Source: Semisulcospira habei
Lineage: Eukaryota; Mollusca; Gastropoda; Semisulcospiridae
Length of the DNA: 64,000 bases
Direction of reading: 5' to 3'
Assembly (NCBI GenBank): GCA_036245525.1
Contig: BTPG01000003.1
Location: 191,190,164-191,254,163 of the forward strand
Within the stretch, counting starts at the first letter, position 1. Each line of letters opens with the position of its first letter. Under the pieces are notes generated by a model. That model was given only the letters and a program-made list of their open reading frames with translations. It was not told the origin of the DNA and searched no databases. A program made the position numbers and the translations under genes. Shown piece after piece: positions 42,600 to 53,454 of this stretch.

Positions 42600-42980
42600 T
42601 GATTGATTGTACATTGCTTAACGTCCCGACAGCAACAAGGCTTTCTCAGGACGTGCCTGCACTGCTTGTGAAAAAAAAAAAAAAAAACAGAACATTGAAT
42701 GTATGTCGCCAGCCGGTCAAATACATTAAATAAACCTAACACATGGGGCCTAAATAAAGCTAAGACCATTTAGCAACACATCCAATATCAAGAGCTACAG
42801 GCAGTGCAGACAGTAGGGAGAGTTTTAAAAAGGCAAATACAGGTGAATGGACAAAGGGTAGACAGAAACACATGCCCCAGAATAGAGAGAAAAACCCACC
42901 CTGCGGGGCTGACCAGGGTGACCCTGGGAACTAAAAAATACCTAACCCCACCCAAGTCCCCCAGGGCAGACCCGGGTGGG

Positions 42981-42982
<2 letters not shown>
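42600..42982 (-). mobile_element. SINE-like repeat S, copy 4
   Basis: TTGATTGATTG tail at the low end, then the conserved body, ending CAGACCCGGGTGGGGG at an AG microsatellite. Inserted into or beside a Pal-B copy. Confidence 0.87.

Positions 42983-43066
<84 letters not shown>
42983..43066. repeat. (AG)n microsatellite
   Basis: About 80 bp of AG directly at the 5' end of the SINE-like repeat. Confidence 0.97.
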
Positions 43067-43070
<4 letters not shown>

Positions 43071-43196
43071 CCCTCTCTCTCTCATCAGGAATAGGTATAA
43101 CCCGCACATTAAAGAGAGATGATGATGATGAATCTTTATTTATTCAGGATAAAGCTATTAGGCAACTCAATGCCTGTCTTACAAGCTGTCCTGTTC

Positions 43197-43199
<3 letters not shown>

Positions 43200-43274
<75 letters not shown>

Positions 43275-43316
43275 CAGAGACAGACAGACAGACAGACAGA
43301 CAGAGACAGAGAGAGA
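43200..43316. repeat. (AG)n(GACA)n microsatellite
   Basis: About 65 bp of AG followed by GACA-type units. Confidence 0.97.
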
Positions 43317-43585
43317 CTTACTTTTCCACACAAGCGAACGCATTTTGTAATCGGTTTTCATTACGTGGACTAAAAAACAAAGGCAATTGATAAAAAGCGG
43401 ATATTCAATATATATCGCATAGAAAAGATAAACATTTCACTTAGTCACAGCTGTGCGGTAGGACGTTTCTTCAATATGCGCACCTCAGCATATCTACCTC
43501 GGTCCAATAAAACGCAGCGTTTTGGCAGACATCCTAGTCCCATGCAATAGCTGTTTTTGCAATCACAGCAGATGGTCTGACAGTA

Positions 43586-43655
43586 TTAACCCTCTTGCGC
43601 ATGCAGCCACCGGTTACGTCAACAGTACCGGTAGCTGCATGCACAAGGGGGTCAA
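43586..43655. mobile_element. Pal-H MITE
   Basis: TTAACCCTCTTGCGCATGCA at the left, GCATGCACAAGGGGGTCAA at the right; inner GCCACCGGT... pairs with ACCGGTAGC. The right TTAA is now TCAA. Confidence 0.83.
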
Positions 43656-43747
43656 GTATTATAAGAGATAACGGAACCTTGCGCTTAATCCATGTATTGA
43701 TTATTTATCGACAGAATCCTACAAGGAGGTACATCCCGCGCATTAAG

Positions 43748-43839
43748 TTTACCCCTTGACTGCTACTGACGATACCGTCCAGCGGAAAAGACGCGTCTTT
43801 TCCACCGAGCGTTAGAGTCAGTAGCAACCAAGGGGTTAA
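43748..43839. mobile_element. Pal-L MITE
   Basis: ACCCCTTGACTGCTACTGAC pairs with GTCAGTAGCAACCAAGGGGT; core GCGGAAAAGACGCGTCTTTTCC is a perfect hairpin. Its right TTAA (43836-43839) is also the left TTAA of the next Pal-B. Confidence 0.87.
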
Positions 43840-44110
43840 CTCATTCGTGGTCAAAATGTGAGTGATACTGCAGCTATTTCAATTTATTCGATGGTTCCTG
43901 CAAAAATACCTCTTTTTTTTAAATGGGAACGGCCATCCTTTCAACCCGGACACATTACAACAAGCTATGGAATAACCATGACAGTTCAAGGGTGGTGCCA
44001 GAATAGCTTGGCGCCTAGACGCCAAGCTATTCTGGCACTACCCTTGAACCATCATGGTTGATGTGTCTCCGGAAATGGTAGTCATAGAGGGAACAGCTCC
44101 CAATTCTGAA
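43836..44110. mobile_element. Pal-B MITE
   Basis: TTAACTCATTCGTGGTCAAA left end; hairpin at 43973-44060 pairing ACCATGACAGTTCAAGGGTGG with CTACCCTTGAACCATCATGGT around GCTTGGCGCCTAGACGCCAAGC. The right terminus was lost, probably in the AT expansion that follows. Confidence 0.8.
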
Positions 44111-44133
44111 AATGTCGACCTTCTCACTTAAAA

Positions 44134-44258
<125 letters not shown>

Positions 44259-44489
44259 CTCCCTCCGGTCCATTTCCTTTGAGCCCCCAAAAATTGTACT
44301 GAAGTGTTGAATCCACAGTCCTGAAGATTCGTTTAATGCACAACACTGGCCATTTCCATAATATAGCCGCCACCGTCACACGATTTATCCGATACACTTC
44401 CTGCCCGTTGACGCCAGTGCGCAGTCCTACACTAAAACGCGCTTTCTTCAGTCTGAGAAAAAAATCAGCAACAGCCAGTTCTATATCTG

Positions 44490-44549
44490 TGGCATAGATA
44501 CTTCTGTGCCCCATGCGGCCACAGAACCATGAGACTCTGTACCTCTTGC
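44490..44549. repeat. Pal-A element, degraded
   Basis: GTGGCATAGATACTTCTGTG left, CACAGAACCATGAGACTCTGTACCTCTTGC right. Confidence 0.6.
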
Positions 44550-44724
44550 AATGAGAACGGGCTGAGCGAGACCGATACACTTTTTCTTGTCTAACGGCTG
44601 GCGTCAAATCAGAGCCCCAGCTTATATAAATTTCGTATTAAATGTCAATGCCCTCCGTTTCTGTCTGTATGTTCGGTGCAGTGTAAACGGCAGCGCAGTG
44701 TGTCCCTCAACCAGATCTTCCATG

Positions 44725-44791
44725 CTGCATGAGACATAGATTCTCACGAGCCCTTGCTCATGCAGAGGCTCGTGAGAATCTATGTCTCAGG
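44725..44791. repeat. Pal-A element, matched variants
   Basis: GCATGAGACATAGATTCTCACGAGCCCTTGC pairs with GCAGAGGCTCGTGAGAATCTATGTCTCA. CACGAG/CTCGTG and GAGACAT/ATGTCTC occur in both arms. Confidence 0.87.
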
Positions 44792-45065
44792 CTGACAGAG
44801 ACAGGTCAGGTCCCATTATGTCCTTTTTACACCTGAGTTGTGCTGTTAGTGCTAACGTGAGGAAAACGTCTATTTGCCGCAGAAGGAAAAGGTTTCTTTG
44901 TCGTCATGAGTGTGTGCAGAGGAAATGACAACCATACAGGGTCAAGTGTATGCATTTGAGAGTTTCTCAATCTCATCGCAAGTTCATCAGGTCTTTTCAT
45001 GTTTTGAACTGTATGCGAACTTAATAACAATACTATAGTATAAAATAATAAATAATAAAAAATAA

Positions 45066-45068
45066 AAA

Positions 45069-45138
<70 letters not shown>

Positions 45139-45280
45139 TCATTATATAGCACTGTAACTCACCCGATATAGACTCAAGGCGCTGTAAACAGGCTCAAAGC
45201 TACACCCTATTCATATACGTTTGTGGGTTTTTTTATGTCATACGTGCACATCTCATGTCGGAAGACCCACGTATTAACTG
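45066..45280 (-). mobile_element. tRNA-SINE 3' end fragment with (ATT)n tail
   Basis: (AAT)n at 45066-45137, then TAGCACTGTAAC and AAGGCGCTGTAAA. On the minus strand this reads GCGCCTTGAGTC... GTGCTATATAATG... (ATT)n, the same 3' end as the full SINE at 60568. The head is absent. Confidence 0.68.
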
Positions 45281-45500
45281 ATTGTATTCATGTATTAAAA
45301 ACGGCCAAGCAACTTCTTCAGTGAAAATTCCCGAGAGATCAGGTGGGGTGAACGCATATGAACGACTGAGACTGATTTATTGACTATCGTGCTGATTGGT
45401 TGATTGATCTCTTTTACTTCTTTGGTGTAATGATGATGTGACCACAAAAGCACTCCGCACAACACAACTTTCTCGGTTTAATTAAACTGACTACAAAGAC

Positions 45501-45628
45501 GATTACCCTTCGGCTGTCGGTAGCGCTTTTTGCAGAGGCGATTCCTGTTGTCGGTAGCGTTTTTGTCGAGGTGACTCCTGCAGGAATCACCTCGACAAAA
45601 AGCGCTCCAGACAGCCAAAGGGTCTTAA
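45501..45628. mobile_element. Pal-E MITE with duplicated left arm
   Basis: Left arm occurs twice: TACCCTTCGGCTGTCGGTAG then CGCTTTTTGCAGAGGCGATTCCTG, followed by TTGTCGGTAGCGTTTTTGTCGAG. The right arm CACCTCGACAAAAAGCGCTC and AGACAGCCAAAGGGT occurs once. GTCGAGGTGA/TCACCTCGAC replaces GTCGCGATGA/TCATCGCGAC in the paired arms. Confidence 0.83.
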
Positions 45629-45783
45629 GCAGGATTTAGCAAACTATCTTCGATAAAACTTCTCGTCACGAGCGTTTAAATCTTGTCCTTATCGACAAGC
45701 GGGAGCTGGTAGGGAGGAGGTGGACAGTATCCCAGGTGTACATGACAACGTGCTGTGCACTCAAAATCTAAACGCAGCAAATC

Positions 45784-45850
45784 TGCAAACGGTATAGATC
45801 CTCATGAGCCCCCTCAATGGCGGGGGCTCACGAGTATCTATGCCTTTTGC
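45784..45850. repeat. Pal-A element
   Basis: GCAAACGGTATAGATCCTCATGAGCCCCC pairs with GGGGGCTCACGAGTATCTATGCCTTTTGC. Confidence 0.82.
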
Positions 45851-46163
45851 TGGTATCATTCGCATCTTTATTTCTCAACTAGACTGAGTAGAATGGGGTG
45901 ACAGCCAGATGCTGATAAAGGTTTGTCAGTGATCGATGAAGGTTTTGACTGTTGTCTGGGACAGTCGTGCACAGCTGTCAATATTTACAACCAACGCTAA
46001 CGTGTCTGCACACACAGGAGCCGTGTAAACATGTTCAAGTAAGCATATTCACTAAAGAAATTGAACGCTTTACCTCCTAAAACTTCACAAATGCTGACTT
46101 ATTGATCTGAAGAACATAGCTGTGAGAGAGTGTCCGCTATGCGGATGTAAAATAAACAACCGC

Positions 46164-46199
46164 CCCCCCCCCCCCCTCATACCCCCGCCCCCACCCCAC

Positions 46200-46236
<37 letters not shown>
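46164..46236. repeat. C-run and A-run
   Basis: C-rich tract 46164-46198 followed by about 37 A. Confidence 0.95.
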
Positions 46237-46239
<3 letters not shown>

Positions 46240-46363
46240 ACAATGGAATTAGCTGCAAGCTTAATCGATCCCTTCCATAACACGGATAGCAAAAATGTAC
46301 TATTTCCTACTAACCCGTGTATTCTGGTGATTGAATACGCAACGATTACCTCAAGCATGTCCC

Positions 46364-46592
46364 TTAACCCTTATCATTTGGAATACACCAGTGTGTGAAA
46401 TAAGTTTGACTAAAATAGTTCAAGGGTAGTGCCAGAATAGCTTGGCGCCTCTAGGCGCCAAGCTATTCTGGCACCACCCTAGAACTAACGCCACTGGTCT
46501 ATATCCTTATCTCATCTGTAAGTACTATAATGTAGCTTGCATATGGCAGTGTACAAATTTGAAACTTTTAGCCTCAGTATGATATGGGTTAA
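46364..46592. mobile_element. Pal-B MITE subfamily 2, complete
   Basis: 229 bp, TTAA to TTAA. CCCTTATCATTTGGAATAC left; CAGTATGATATGGGTTAA right. Perfect GCTTGGCGCCTCTAGGCGCCAAGC core. Best full example of subfamily 2. Confidence 0.93.
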
Positions 46593-46720
46593 CCGTCGAC
46601 ATTCAACACTGAACGCAGTATTTTCAAATGCTGAGATCGCCATTGAGTTGCAGGAGACTTTTCCAAGCCAGTACCTGCCAACCAACTGCCCCTTTGCATT
46701 GCACCGTTATTTTATTATTA

Positions 46721-46751
<31 letters not shown>

Positions 46752-47056
46752 ACCGTTATTTTGCGTGGGGCTAAAAATAGCTCAAAACAAAGCCGTTAGG
46801 AGTTTGAAAGGCAAGAACTGGCTACTGAAAATTTTTACGTGCAACTTGACCAGATGCCTTGGCAGTAGAGGTCCATGAAAAGGAAGCTTTCTGCAGGTCT
46901 AGTTGTAAATCGTTTTCTATCAAGCATTCTGTCTACGTGCAAATAAGCCAATACGTGTTGTTAGTTTGTGAAGCAGCTTTAGTTCAGCCTATGTCCTTTC
47001 AAGTAAGTCTAGAACATGTGTTGGTCTGTGATTGGACCTTGCTGCTCCTGGCGTCA

Positions 47057-47160
47057 GTTGCATGAGATAGCTTTGTCCTGTGCCAGCCACTAAGCAAGGT
47101 ACTCCGCCATAGCGGAGCACCTTGCTTAGTGACTGGCGCAGGACTAAGCCCACGTGCAAC
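47057..47160. repeat. Pal-G palindromic element
   Basis: GTTGCATGAGATAGCTTTGTCCTG... pairs with CAGGACTAAGCCCACGTGCAAC; inner CACTAAGCAAGGTACTCCGC pairs with GCGGAGCACCTTGCTTAGTG. A half Pal-D unit lies just to the left. Confidence 0.87.
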
Positions 47161-47573
47161 CCGCTCCGGGCAGTTAGGTTTAAAATTGCGAATAGCATAC
47201 AAAAGCCAGACTCTTCCAATTTAGTACATTACCTAAAAAAAAGTACACATACAGTGAACAAATTAGCTCATCATGACTCAGTCCACAGTCAGATTTTGTT
47301 TTCTTTTCTGGTCATGGTGACAGTAGCTGAAGAATGTTTTCTTTCGTTGCATCATCGCTCATGCGTGAATATGGATTTTTTTTCTTTTTTTTTTTCAAAA
47401 TTTAAACTTTGCAAGGGAAAGGCCTGGATAATTACATCTCACGCAAGACTTATCACCATGGCTGCTCTTTTTGGCTTGCCGCCTATGGCAATGCTCGCCA
47501 GCCTGCTTAGTTTCATTAGGTTGTCAGACTGCATACCTTCAGTTTCTCAGTACAAACCATCCGTCAGCAAAAG

Positions 47574-47635
47574 GTACAGATCCTCATGAGCCCCTGCAGC
47601 CTGCGGGGACACACGAGGATATCTGCCTCTTGCTG
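47574..47635. repeat. Pal-A element
   Basis: CAGCAAAAGGTACAGATCCTCATGAGCCCC... pairs with ...CACGAGGATATCTGCCTCTTGCTG. Confidence 0.8.
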
Positions 47636-48004
47636 GTCAATTTACAACGTGTTGGACTTCTGTGGTGAATTCAGGAGTTCGATGATTAGTCATTGTATCA
47701 CTTCGGTCAATGTTAGGTATGCCACAGTGTCGAAGCGCGATTAGTACATTCCATAAGATCATACTCATCCTTGGTAACGCGTTGAATGCTTTGTATGACT
47801 TCACACTAATGTATATATATATATGGTGTATACTGCCGAATATCACAACCTCTCCAAGACACACTTGACTTTCCAAACGTTCTCGCATTTTGCAGACATT
47901 TGTCGAACTTGGCAACGGGTCCCCTGTTGTCTCAAGCCTTTGTCAGTCGAAGCGTATATTATGAACTGGTCTGTGATTTTAGACCTTTAAATTATAAACA
48001 ATCC

Positions 48005-48138
48005 AGACCAAAAAGGTGACTGCCAAGCGTGTAATATGCAAAGAAGTACCCAACGGAGAAAGAAACACGCTTAGAAAAGACGGGTACAACACAATTTATT
48101 AATATTTCGGGTAAATACCCTTTGTCAAAATAAACAAA
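48005..48138. repeat. Repeat R, copy 2
   Basis: CCAAAAAGGTGACTGCCAAG then CGCTTAGAAAAGACGGGTACAACACAATT, as in copy 1 at 5571. It abuts the long Pal-O palindrome. Confidence 0.62.
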
Positions 48139-48139
48139 C

Positions 48140-48250
48140 AAACAGAGAGATTAGCCGCTACTTATCTTCATTGGCAGAAGGAATGTGGCAACTCTGAGTT
48201 GCCACATTCCTTCTGCCAATGAAGATAAGTAGCGGCTAATCTCTCTGTTT
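48140..48250. repeat. Pal-O: perfect palindrome, 55-bp arms, 1-base spacer
   Basis: 48140-48194 is the exact reverse complement of 48196-48250; only T48195 is unpaired. The arm runs AAACAGAGAGATTAGCCGCT to GGAATGTGGCAACTC. No mismatch found base by base. No other copy in the window. Confidence 0.97.
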
Positions 48251-48434
48251 CTTTAAATTATAGACCGGAAATCAGACTTTACGCATCAGCGTGATCATTG
48301 GATCTCGGGTAAATCTGTGAGATACCTGAAGCCGAGGAGATAAGAAATTATAGGTCAGCCTCAGTATTACAAGCGCCAGTATGCCGAGGTATCTGATAAA
48401 ATGTGCACAAATCTCTGGCTACCACGGGGATGTT

Positions 48435-48538
48435 CGGCAAGCAAAAGGTCCTCGGACAGACGCCAGCCTTATCTGGCCCGCGCACGGCCGTGCGCGGGCC
48501 GCAAAGGCTGACGTCGGTCCAAGGACGTTTCGCTTGCC
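48435..48538. repeat. Pal-F GC-rich palindrome
   Basis: GGCAAGCAAAAGGTCCTCGG pairs with CCAAGGACGTTTCGCTTGCC; perfect core GGCCCGCGCACGGCCGTGCGCGGGCC. Middle arms partly drifted. Confidence 0.87.
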
Positions 48539-48966
48539 ACGTGGTGTTTCTTAACAAGTCTTAGATGCACATTTTCTTCAAAAGTACAAAACGATATATC
48601 GCAAATAACGTGGTCTGACTGCAAGGCTCCCGTGAACCGCGAGAAGATGACCCGTGTTCCACTGGTGCTTGCCAATCACCATGGACATGAAAGCATTCTT
48701 CGCGCTGATTACCGGCGCCATCCTAAGCAGATTTGTATACCAGTCGGCTTTGAACAGAGATCCTTTGTGACTAACTCAATGCTTTTGCGACCAAGATTAC
48801 GCCTGTGACTAACTCGGTGCTTTTGTCAACAAGATTACATGGTGCAAGCCAAATTAGATCGGCTTACGATAATTGGATGTGTAGTTTAGTGCTGGCGTTT
48901 CCTAAAGTTATTGGGTCGGCTGATGGTAATCTTTAGTACTTCATGACAACGGCCTAGTTCAACAGT

Positions 48967-49027
48967 TTAACCCCCGTGCGCATACAGCCGCTAGTAATGT
49001 AAACACACGGACATAAAGGGAAGTTAA
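48967..49027. mobile_element. Pal-H remnant
   Basis: TTAACCCCCGTGCGCATACAGCCG left arm; the rest is decayed, with a TTAA at 49024. Confidence 0.6.
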
Positions 49028-49063
49028 GATCGGCTTTCGTATGATTTGATTTATCGGCCGTTT

Positions 49064-49280
49064 CCAAACTCATTCTACCCCAACACCGAAATCCCCAAAT
49101 TTTGCCGTTGTCCTCTGAAGACTGCATTGCAGTGCAGGACACAGATCGACCATGATAGTTCAAGGGTGATGCCAGAATAGCTTGGCGCCCATAGGCGCCA
49201 AGCTATTCTGACATCACCCTTGAACTATCATGGTCGATTTCCATGTCTTGCTGTGGCGTGTCTGGGGTAGAATGAGTTAA
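49064..49280. mobile_element. Pal-B MITE
   Basis: Hairpin GATCGACCATGATAGTTCAAGGGTGATGCCAGAATAGC pairs with its complement through GGCGCCCATAGGCGCC. GGGTGATGxCAGA/TCTGxCATCACCC is private and in both arms. Right end GGGGTAGAATGAGTTAA; the left TTAA has mutated to CAAA. Confidence 0.9.
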
Positions 49281-49339
49281 AAGATCTGTAATACGGCTTA
49301 TGTGCGAGGTTTCTTAGTGCTACGTGTTTCTCTGATAGA

Positions 49340-49410
49340 GGTGACCTGCGTAGCTAAGATGGTAAAAGCACCGGACTATCGTCCAAAAGGACACGGGTTT
49401 CAATAATCAT
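49340..49410 (+). repeat. tRNA-like SINE head, degenerate
   Basis: GGTGACCTGCGTAGCTAAGATGGTAAAAGC resembles a tRNA box A region and ACGGGTTTCAATAATC a damaged box B. CCGGACTATCGTCC could be an anticodon arm. It reads as a SINE head or tRNA pseudogene, not a functional tRNA. Confidence 0.6.
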
Positions 49411-49559
49411 CTTGCCCGCAAAAGAAGTTTAGCCCAGAACATTCACCGCTAAAACGACTGTAATTTATTCTGATACGGGAAGGGTGCACAATTTACCTCA
49501 CTCAAGATATAATTTGGGGATTCAAAACTGTTTGGTTGGTTGTTACCCATATGGCGTGT

Positions 49560-49657
49560 GTCTGACAGTTCAAGGGCAGTACCTGATTTGCTTTGCGCCT
49601 GAACAGGCACAAAGCAAACCAGGCACTGCCCTTGAGCTACCCCGGTCGATCCACCTC
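49560..49657. mobile_element. Pal-B element, matched variants
   Basis: ACAGTTCAAGGGCAGTACCTGATTTGCTTTGCGCCTG pairs with CAGGCACAAAGCAAACCAGGCACTGCCCTTGAGCT. TTTGC..GCGCC differs from AGCTTGGCGCC elsewhere, and the change is in both arms. Confidence 0.85.
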
Positions 49658-49766
49658 CATGAGCTGGTCCAGGAATTTGGCTGCGTAATGTTATGAACAC
49701 ACAACCAACGCTTACTGTATTCGTCCCCGCCCTGTCAGTGCCACCCCTCCCACCACAGTCCCAAAG

Positions 49767-49869
49767 GGCAAAAGGCCCTCGGGCCGACATCGGCCGTCGT
49801 TGGCCCGCGCACGGCACAGCCGTGCGCGGGGCCAACAACGGCTGACATCGGCCCGAGGACCTCTTGCTC
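49767..49869. repeat. Pal-F GC-rich palindrome, 47-bp arms
   Basis: GCAAAAGGCCCTCGGGCCGACATCGGCCGTCGTTGGCCCGCGCACGGC (about 48 nt; two mismatches) pairs with the far half, loop ACA. Predicted to be among the most stable hairpins here. Confidence 0.9.
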
Positions 49870-50278
49870 ACTGAGTTGGTAACCGGCGGCCCTTTGCTTC
49901 AGGCTTTCAACGCCCATAGAAACTATCCACGCTACGGCAATATTGTGATCATATCCGCCTTGGCACGTTATATGTTATGCTGATCGGTTTGTGTTCCGTT
50001 TTGGCAAGTTTACCGTCTTGTTTTGTCAGCTCTCTGCGCCGTCCAGGGTTGTTTTACAGAGATTTGCCAATCGGTCTCTCGTTGCAGTAAAAGAAAAAAA
50101 AACAAGAAAAAAAAGAGAGAGAAATACAGCAAGTTTGAAAATACTGCATTTAAAGATTTCCGAAAGAAAAAAAAGTGAACCTTATAATTTAATTATGGCT
50201 TTGAAATAATTACGGCTTTAGTGACAAAGCAACTTCGGGAGGTACTAACATAGTAACAAAGAATGCGTGGCAGCCGTG

Positions 50279-50372
50279 GGAGATAGATCCGTCATGAATG
50301 CTCAACGGCAGTGCCAGATCAGACTGGCGCAGCACTTTCCCAGTCATTTGAACTGTCATGGCCGACGCACAC
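50279..50372. mobile_element. Pal-B remnant
   Basis: GGGAGATAGATCCGTCATGA, GGCAGTGCCAGATCAGACTGGCGC, then ATTTGAACTGTCATGGCCGACGCAC. The central right arm is lost. Confidence 0.62.
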
Positions 50373-50666
50373 TCCCCGCCACCCCCCCCCCCTCCCCCCT
50401 TTCCTCGCTGTGGTGCCCTAAAAATGAATGTGTTCAGCATTTACATTATTACAACTGTTCACAGAACTTTACTTAATTTTGGCTCAGCATTCTAAAGGCA
50501 CTGACCTACCAAACTTCACTGAAGAGATAATCGCGAGTCAGTATCAGCGAGTCAATAGATATTTTCCAAGGATTGGGATATTAGGCGCGTGTCTGTGTCA
50601 CTGTGCCTTTCTTACAATCTGTCCCTGCTAAGCTACTTTTAAAAAAAGGGGGAACACCAACCAAAC

Positions 50667-50767
<101 letters not shown>

Positions 50768-50970
50768 CCTTTTATCAAAGAGTAAGCTGAATTTATTAAG
50801 TTTACACACTCTCCACGCTGTCAACGAATCCAGAAGAGGCCAGTGGAAAAGTACGTGTGTCAGTGTCAACTTACTGCTGCCGACCGAGCAGAAATCAAAT
50901 TGAAATGGGAGAAAGTCATTTATCACTGATAAAAATTAACATTCCAGGAATATTTGAAAACCACCCAACT

Positions 50971-51038
50971 GCAAGAGACAAAGAACCTCACGAGTCCCCG
51001 CACATGCGGGGGCTCACGAGGTTCGTTTGCCTCTTTGC
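50971..51038. repeat. Pal-A element, matched variants
   Basis: AAGAACCTCACGAGTCCCCGCA pairs with TGCGGGGGCTCACGAGGTTCG. AACCTCACGAG/CTCACGAGGTT is matched; the outer ends GCAAGAGAC and GCCTCTTTGC have drifted. Confidence 0.87.
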
Positions 51039-51644
51039 TGGTCTCATTTGTATATGTTTTGACGGATGGGGTTATTTGGCATTGCATTTGCCACAGTTTT
51101 TTTTTTTTTTTGTTGTTGCAGGTCCCTCCGCGGGACACTTCCATCTGCTACCGATGGGTGAGGGAGTGTAGTGTTTTAGATTAGACTCTAACAGTATTTT
51201 AGTTTAATCTTATCTTTCTGACGCGAGGCCACTGCCCTCTGCCTTGCTGACGACAGGAGAGTGAACACACGCGGCAATGCATGCACACACTCATACGAAT
51301 AATACTTCGAGTGGCTGGCGCCCATGGTCAGCTTGGTGTAATTAATACGTGCATCCGGACTAGGAAGAAAGGCTAATCATTACTATATCGAATAGCCTAC
51401 GTCACCAAGGCGGAGATCCGGAAAAGACGAAATACAATATCGCTTTCAGTACTCTGTAATTAACCAATACCTCGTCACAACTGACTTGGCGCTATCAACC
51501 AAAAAGTCACATGAGCGTTCAGTTCTTTCCCTGCATACCTGTCTGTGTCACTGTGCCTTTAAATTGTACGCATGCTATTAATACACCATTCAAATGCTCG
51601 ATGACTAGCTCCGCTTTAATACGGACCAGGGATGCCAATTAGGA

Positions 51645-51709
51645 CAAGAGGCATATATCATCATGAGCCTCCGCAGAATGCGGAGGCTCATGAGGATCTT
51701 TGCCTCTTG
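51645..51709. repeat. Pal-A element
   Basis: CAAGAGGCATATATCATCATGAGCCTCCGCA pairs with TGCGGAGGCTCATGAGGATCTTTGCCTCTTG. GCCTCCGCA/TGCGGAGGC is matched in both arms. Confidence 0.88.
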
Positions 51710-51969
51710 CAGAGTGAGACGGTCAGTGTTCCCGCTGATACTGTCATCCATCCCTACACCGGCTGTGACGAGATCAGACATCGCCGCTGGGTTATCGATT
51801 CGGTTGACATTTCGGAGAGTTTGAGAAAAAGCGAACTTTGAGCTGGAATCTTGTCCTAAGTAGTTAAAGTAAGTAGTTAAAGAAGCGAAACTTCATAAGT
51901 TCACCGGGACAGTCTACACACAAAAAAAAAATTTAAAAAAATAAAATAAAAATTTAAAAAAATCATATA

Positions 51970-52000
51970 TTAACTCATTGGAGACGTGCACGTGAATTAA
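51970..52000. mobile_element. Pal-C collapsed remnant
   Basis: TTAACTCATTGGAGACGTGC then ACGTGAATTAA: TTAA ends 31 bp apart with almost the whole body deleted. Confidence 0.5.
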
Positions 52001-52723
52001 AGTCAAAAGTAATATCGGAATAGCGTCATGGGATCAGTTAGCAATAGTGCGGAGCAGTTTCACTTTCAGACATAAACAGCGAATAGGCAAAATATAATGT
52101 ATAATTTAAATAAACAAATTATGAATATTTGAGGTTGTTTTTCTCTTCTCTCTGTTCTGGGATACAATGTTGTAATTCACTTCAGTTTAGCATTTCGTAT
52201 ATATATTGCCACAATAGCAACAAACCATTGATTTACATGGGCTATTTCTAAAAGAAAATCTACACAACTATCGGTCTTGGGTGAGCGTGGCGCCGTCCCC
52301 TCATGACCTAGAAAGAAAACAAAGGCTAACAAATGTGTCCGAGACTAGTAAGAGTCGCTCTACAAATGCACTAACGGCAGACCCGGGCTGGGGCTGGGCT
52401 GATGACAAAGTTAGACAATGTGTCATTATTGTCTCCGTTTCCGCTTCATCACACGGACAGCAGACTACGTCATGCTCCACTGAGTCACTGACGTTGGACT
52501 GAAACGTTTTAACAGGCTTTTTCTGTGCATAACGTTGAGACTACACGCCATTAATCTGTGAGGAGGTCGTGACAGACTGGTTCTGCCATGGAAAATCGCT
52601 GAATAAACTTGGTGTCATGTGTCATCAGATCACCTGCAGTCATTTTTAAATTCAAATTTTGAACTAAAAAGACCGAACTTTCACTGCTGAAGCACAGTTA
52701 ACAACAACAAAAATGCCAAATGC

Positions 52724-52762
52724 GGCGGGGGGTGGGGTGGGGGGGGTGGGGTGGGGGGGGGA
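52724..52762 (+). repeat. G-rich tract, quadruplex-capable
   Basis: GGGGGGTGGGGTGGGGGGGG-type tract on the plus strand. A Pal-A half arm (GAGGCTCTCTGCCTCTTGC) follows at 52767-52785. Confidence 0.88.
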
Positions 52763-52810
52763 CTAATGAGGCTCTCTGCCTCTTGCTAGATCTGCAAGCC
52801 CTTGCAATAT

Positions 52811-53043
52811 TTAATCTTTATTATTCGGAATACACCAGTGAGTGAAATAAGTTTGACTAAAATAGTTCAAAGATAGTGCCAGAATAGCTTGGCGCATCTA
52901 GGCGCCCAGCTATTCTGGCACCACCCTTGAATTAAAGCCACTGGTCTATATCCCTGTCTGTAAGTACTATAATGTGGCTTGCATAATATGGCAGTGTACA
53001 AATTTGTAGCTTTTACTTTTAGCTTCAGTATGATATGGGTTAA
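52811..53043. mobile_element. Pal-B MITE subfamily 2
   Basis: TTAATCTTTATTATTCGGAA left, TATGATATGGGTTAA right; near-perfect hairpin (GCTTGGCGCATCTAGGCGCCCAGC). Confidence 0.9.
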
Positions 53044-53454
53044 AAGCTTAGTCTCGAGCAGTTTCAGAAATCTTAACCTACATGCTTATCTACCGGCAAG
53101 AATAAAGTTAAATTACCTGAAGACCAACAACAATGATCATGTTGATTCAGTTGATGCTAAAATTTGTACTCATATGGCATCATATAAGCTGATAGCCCTG
53201 ATTTAATCTGCTGTTTTTGACATAAAACCCATTCTAATTTGCTGATATCTGTTTACACTAAAAACTATTTTGGATAAAGCACTGAATGAGGTTCAGATGC
53301 AGCCCCAAATATGTTGCCTGACTGAGCATGAGTTTCAAATAAGTCTCACCTGCGCTCTAATAAGATTATTAATTTTCAAAAGTATTGCACATGTACAACA
53401 TGTACTAGTTTATCTGTCAGGTGGAAAAGCTTGGTGACACAAATGAAAAGTTGT

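Noticed and set aside
47122..47589. 155-codon plus frame
   Set aside because: Starts in the arm of a Pal-G element and runs through a T-rich tract; no domain seen.
49340..49410. Functional tRNA gene
   Set aside because: Box B is broken (GGTTTCAATAA) and the acceptor arm does not pair; better as a SINE head.
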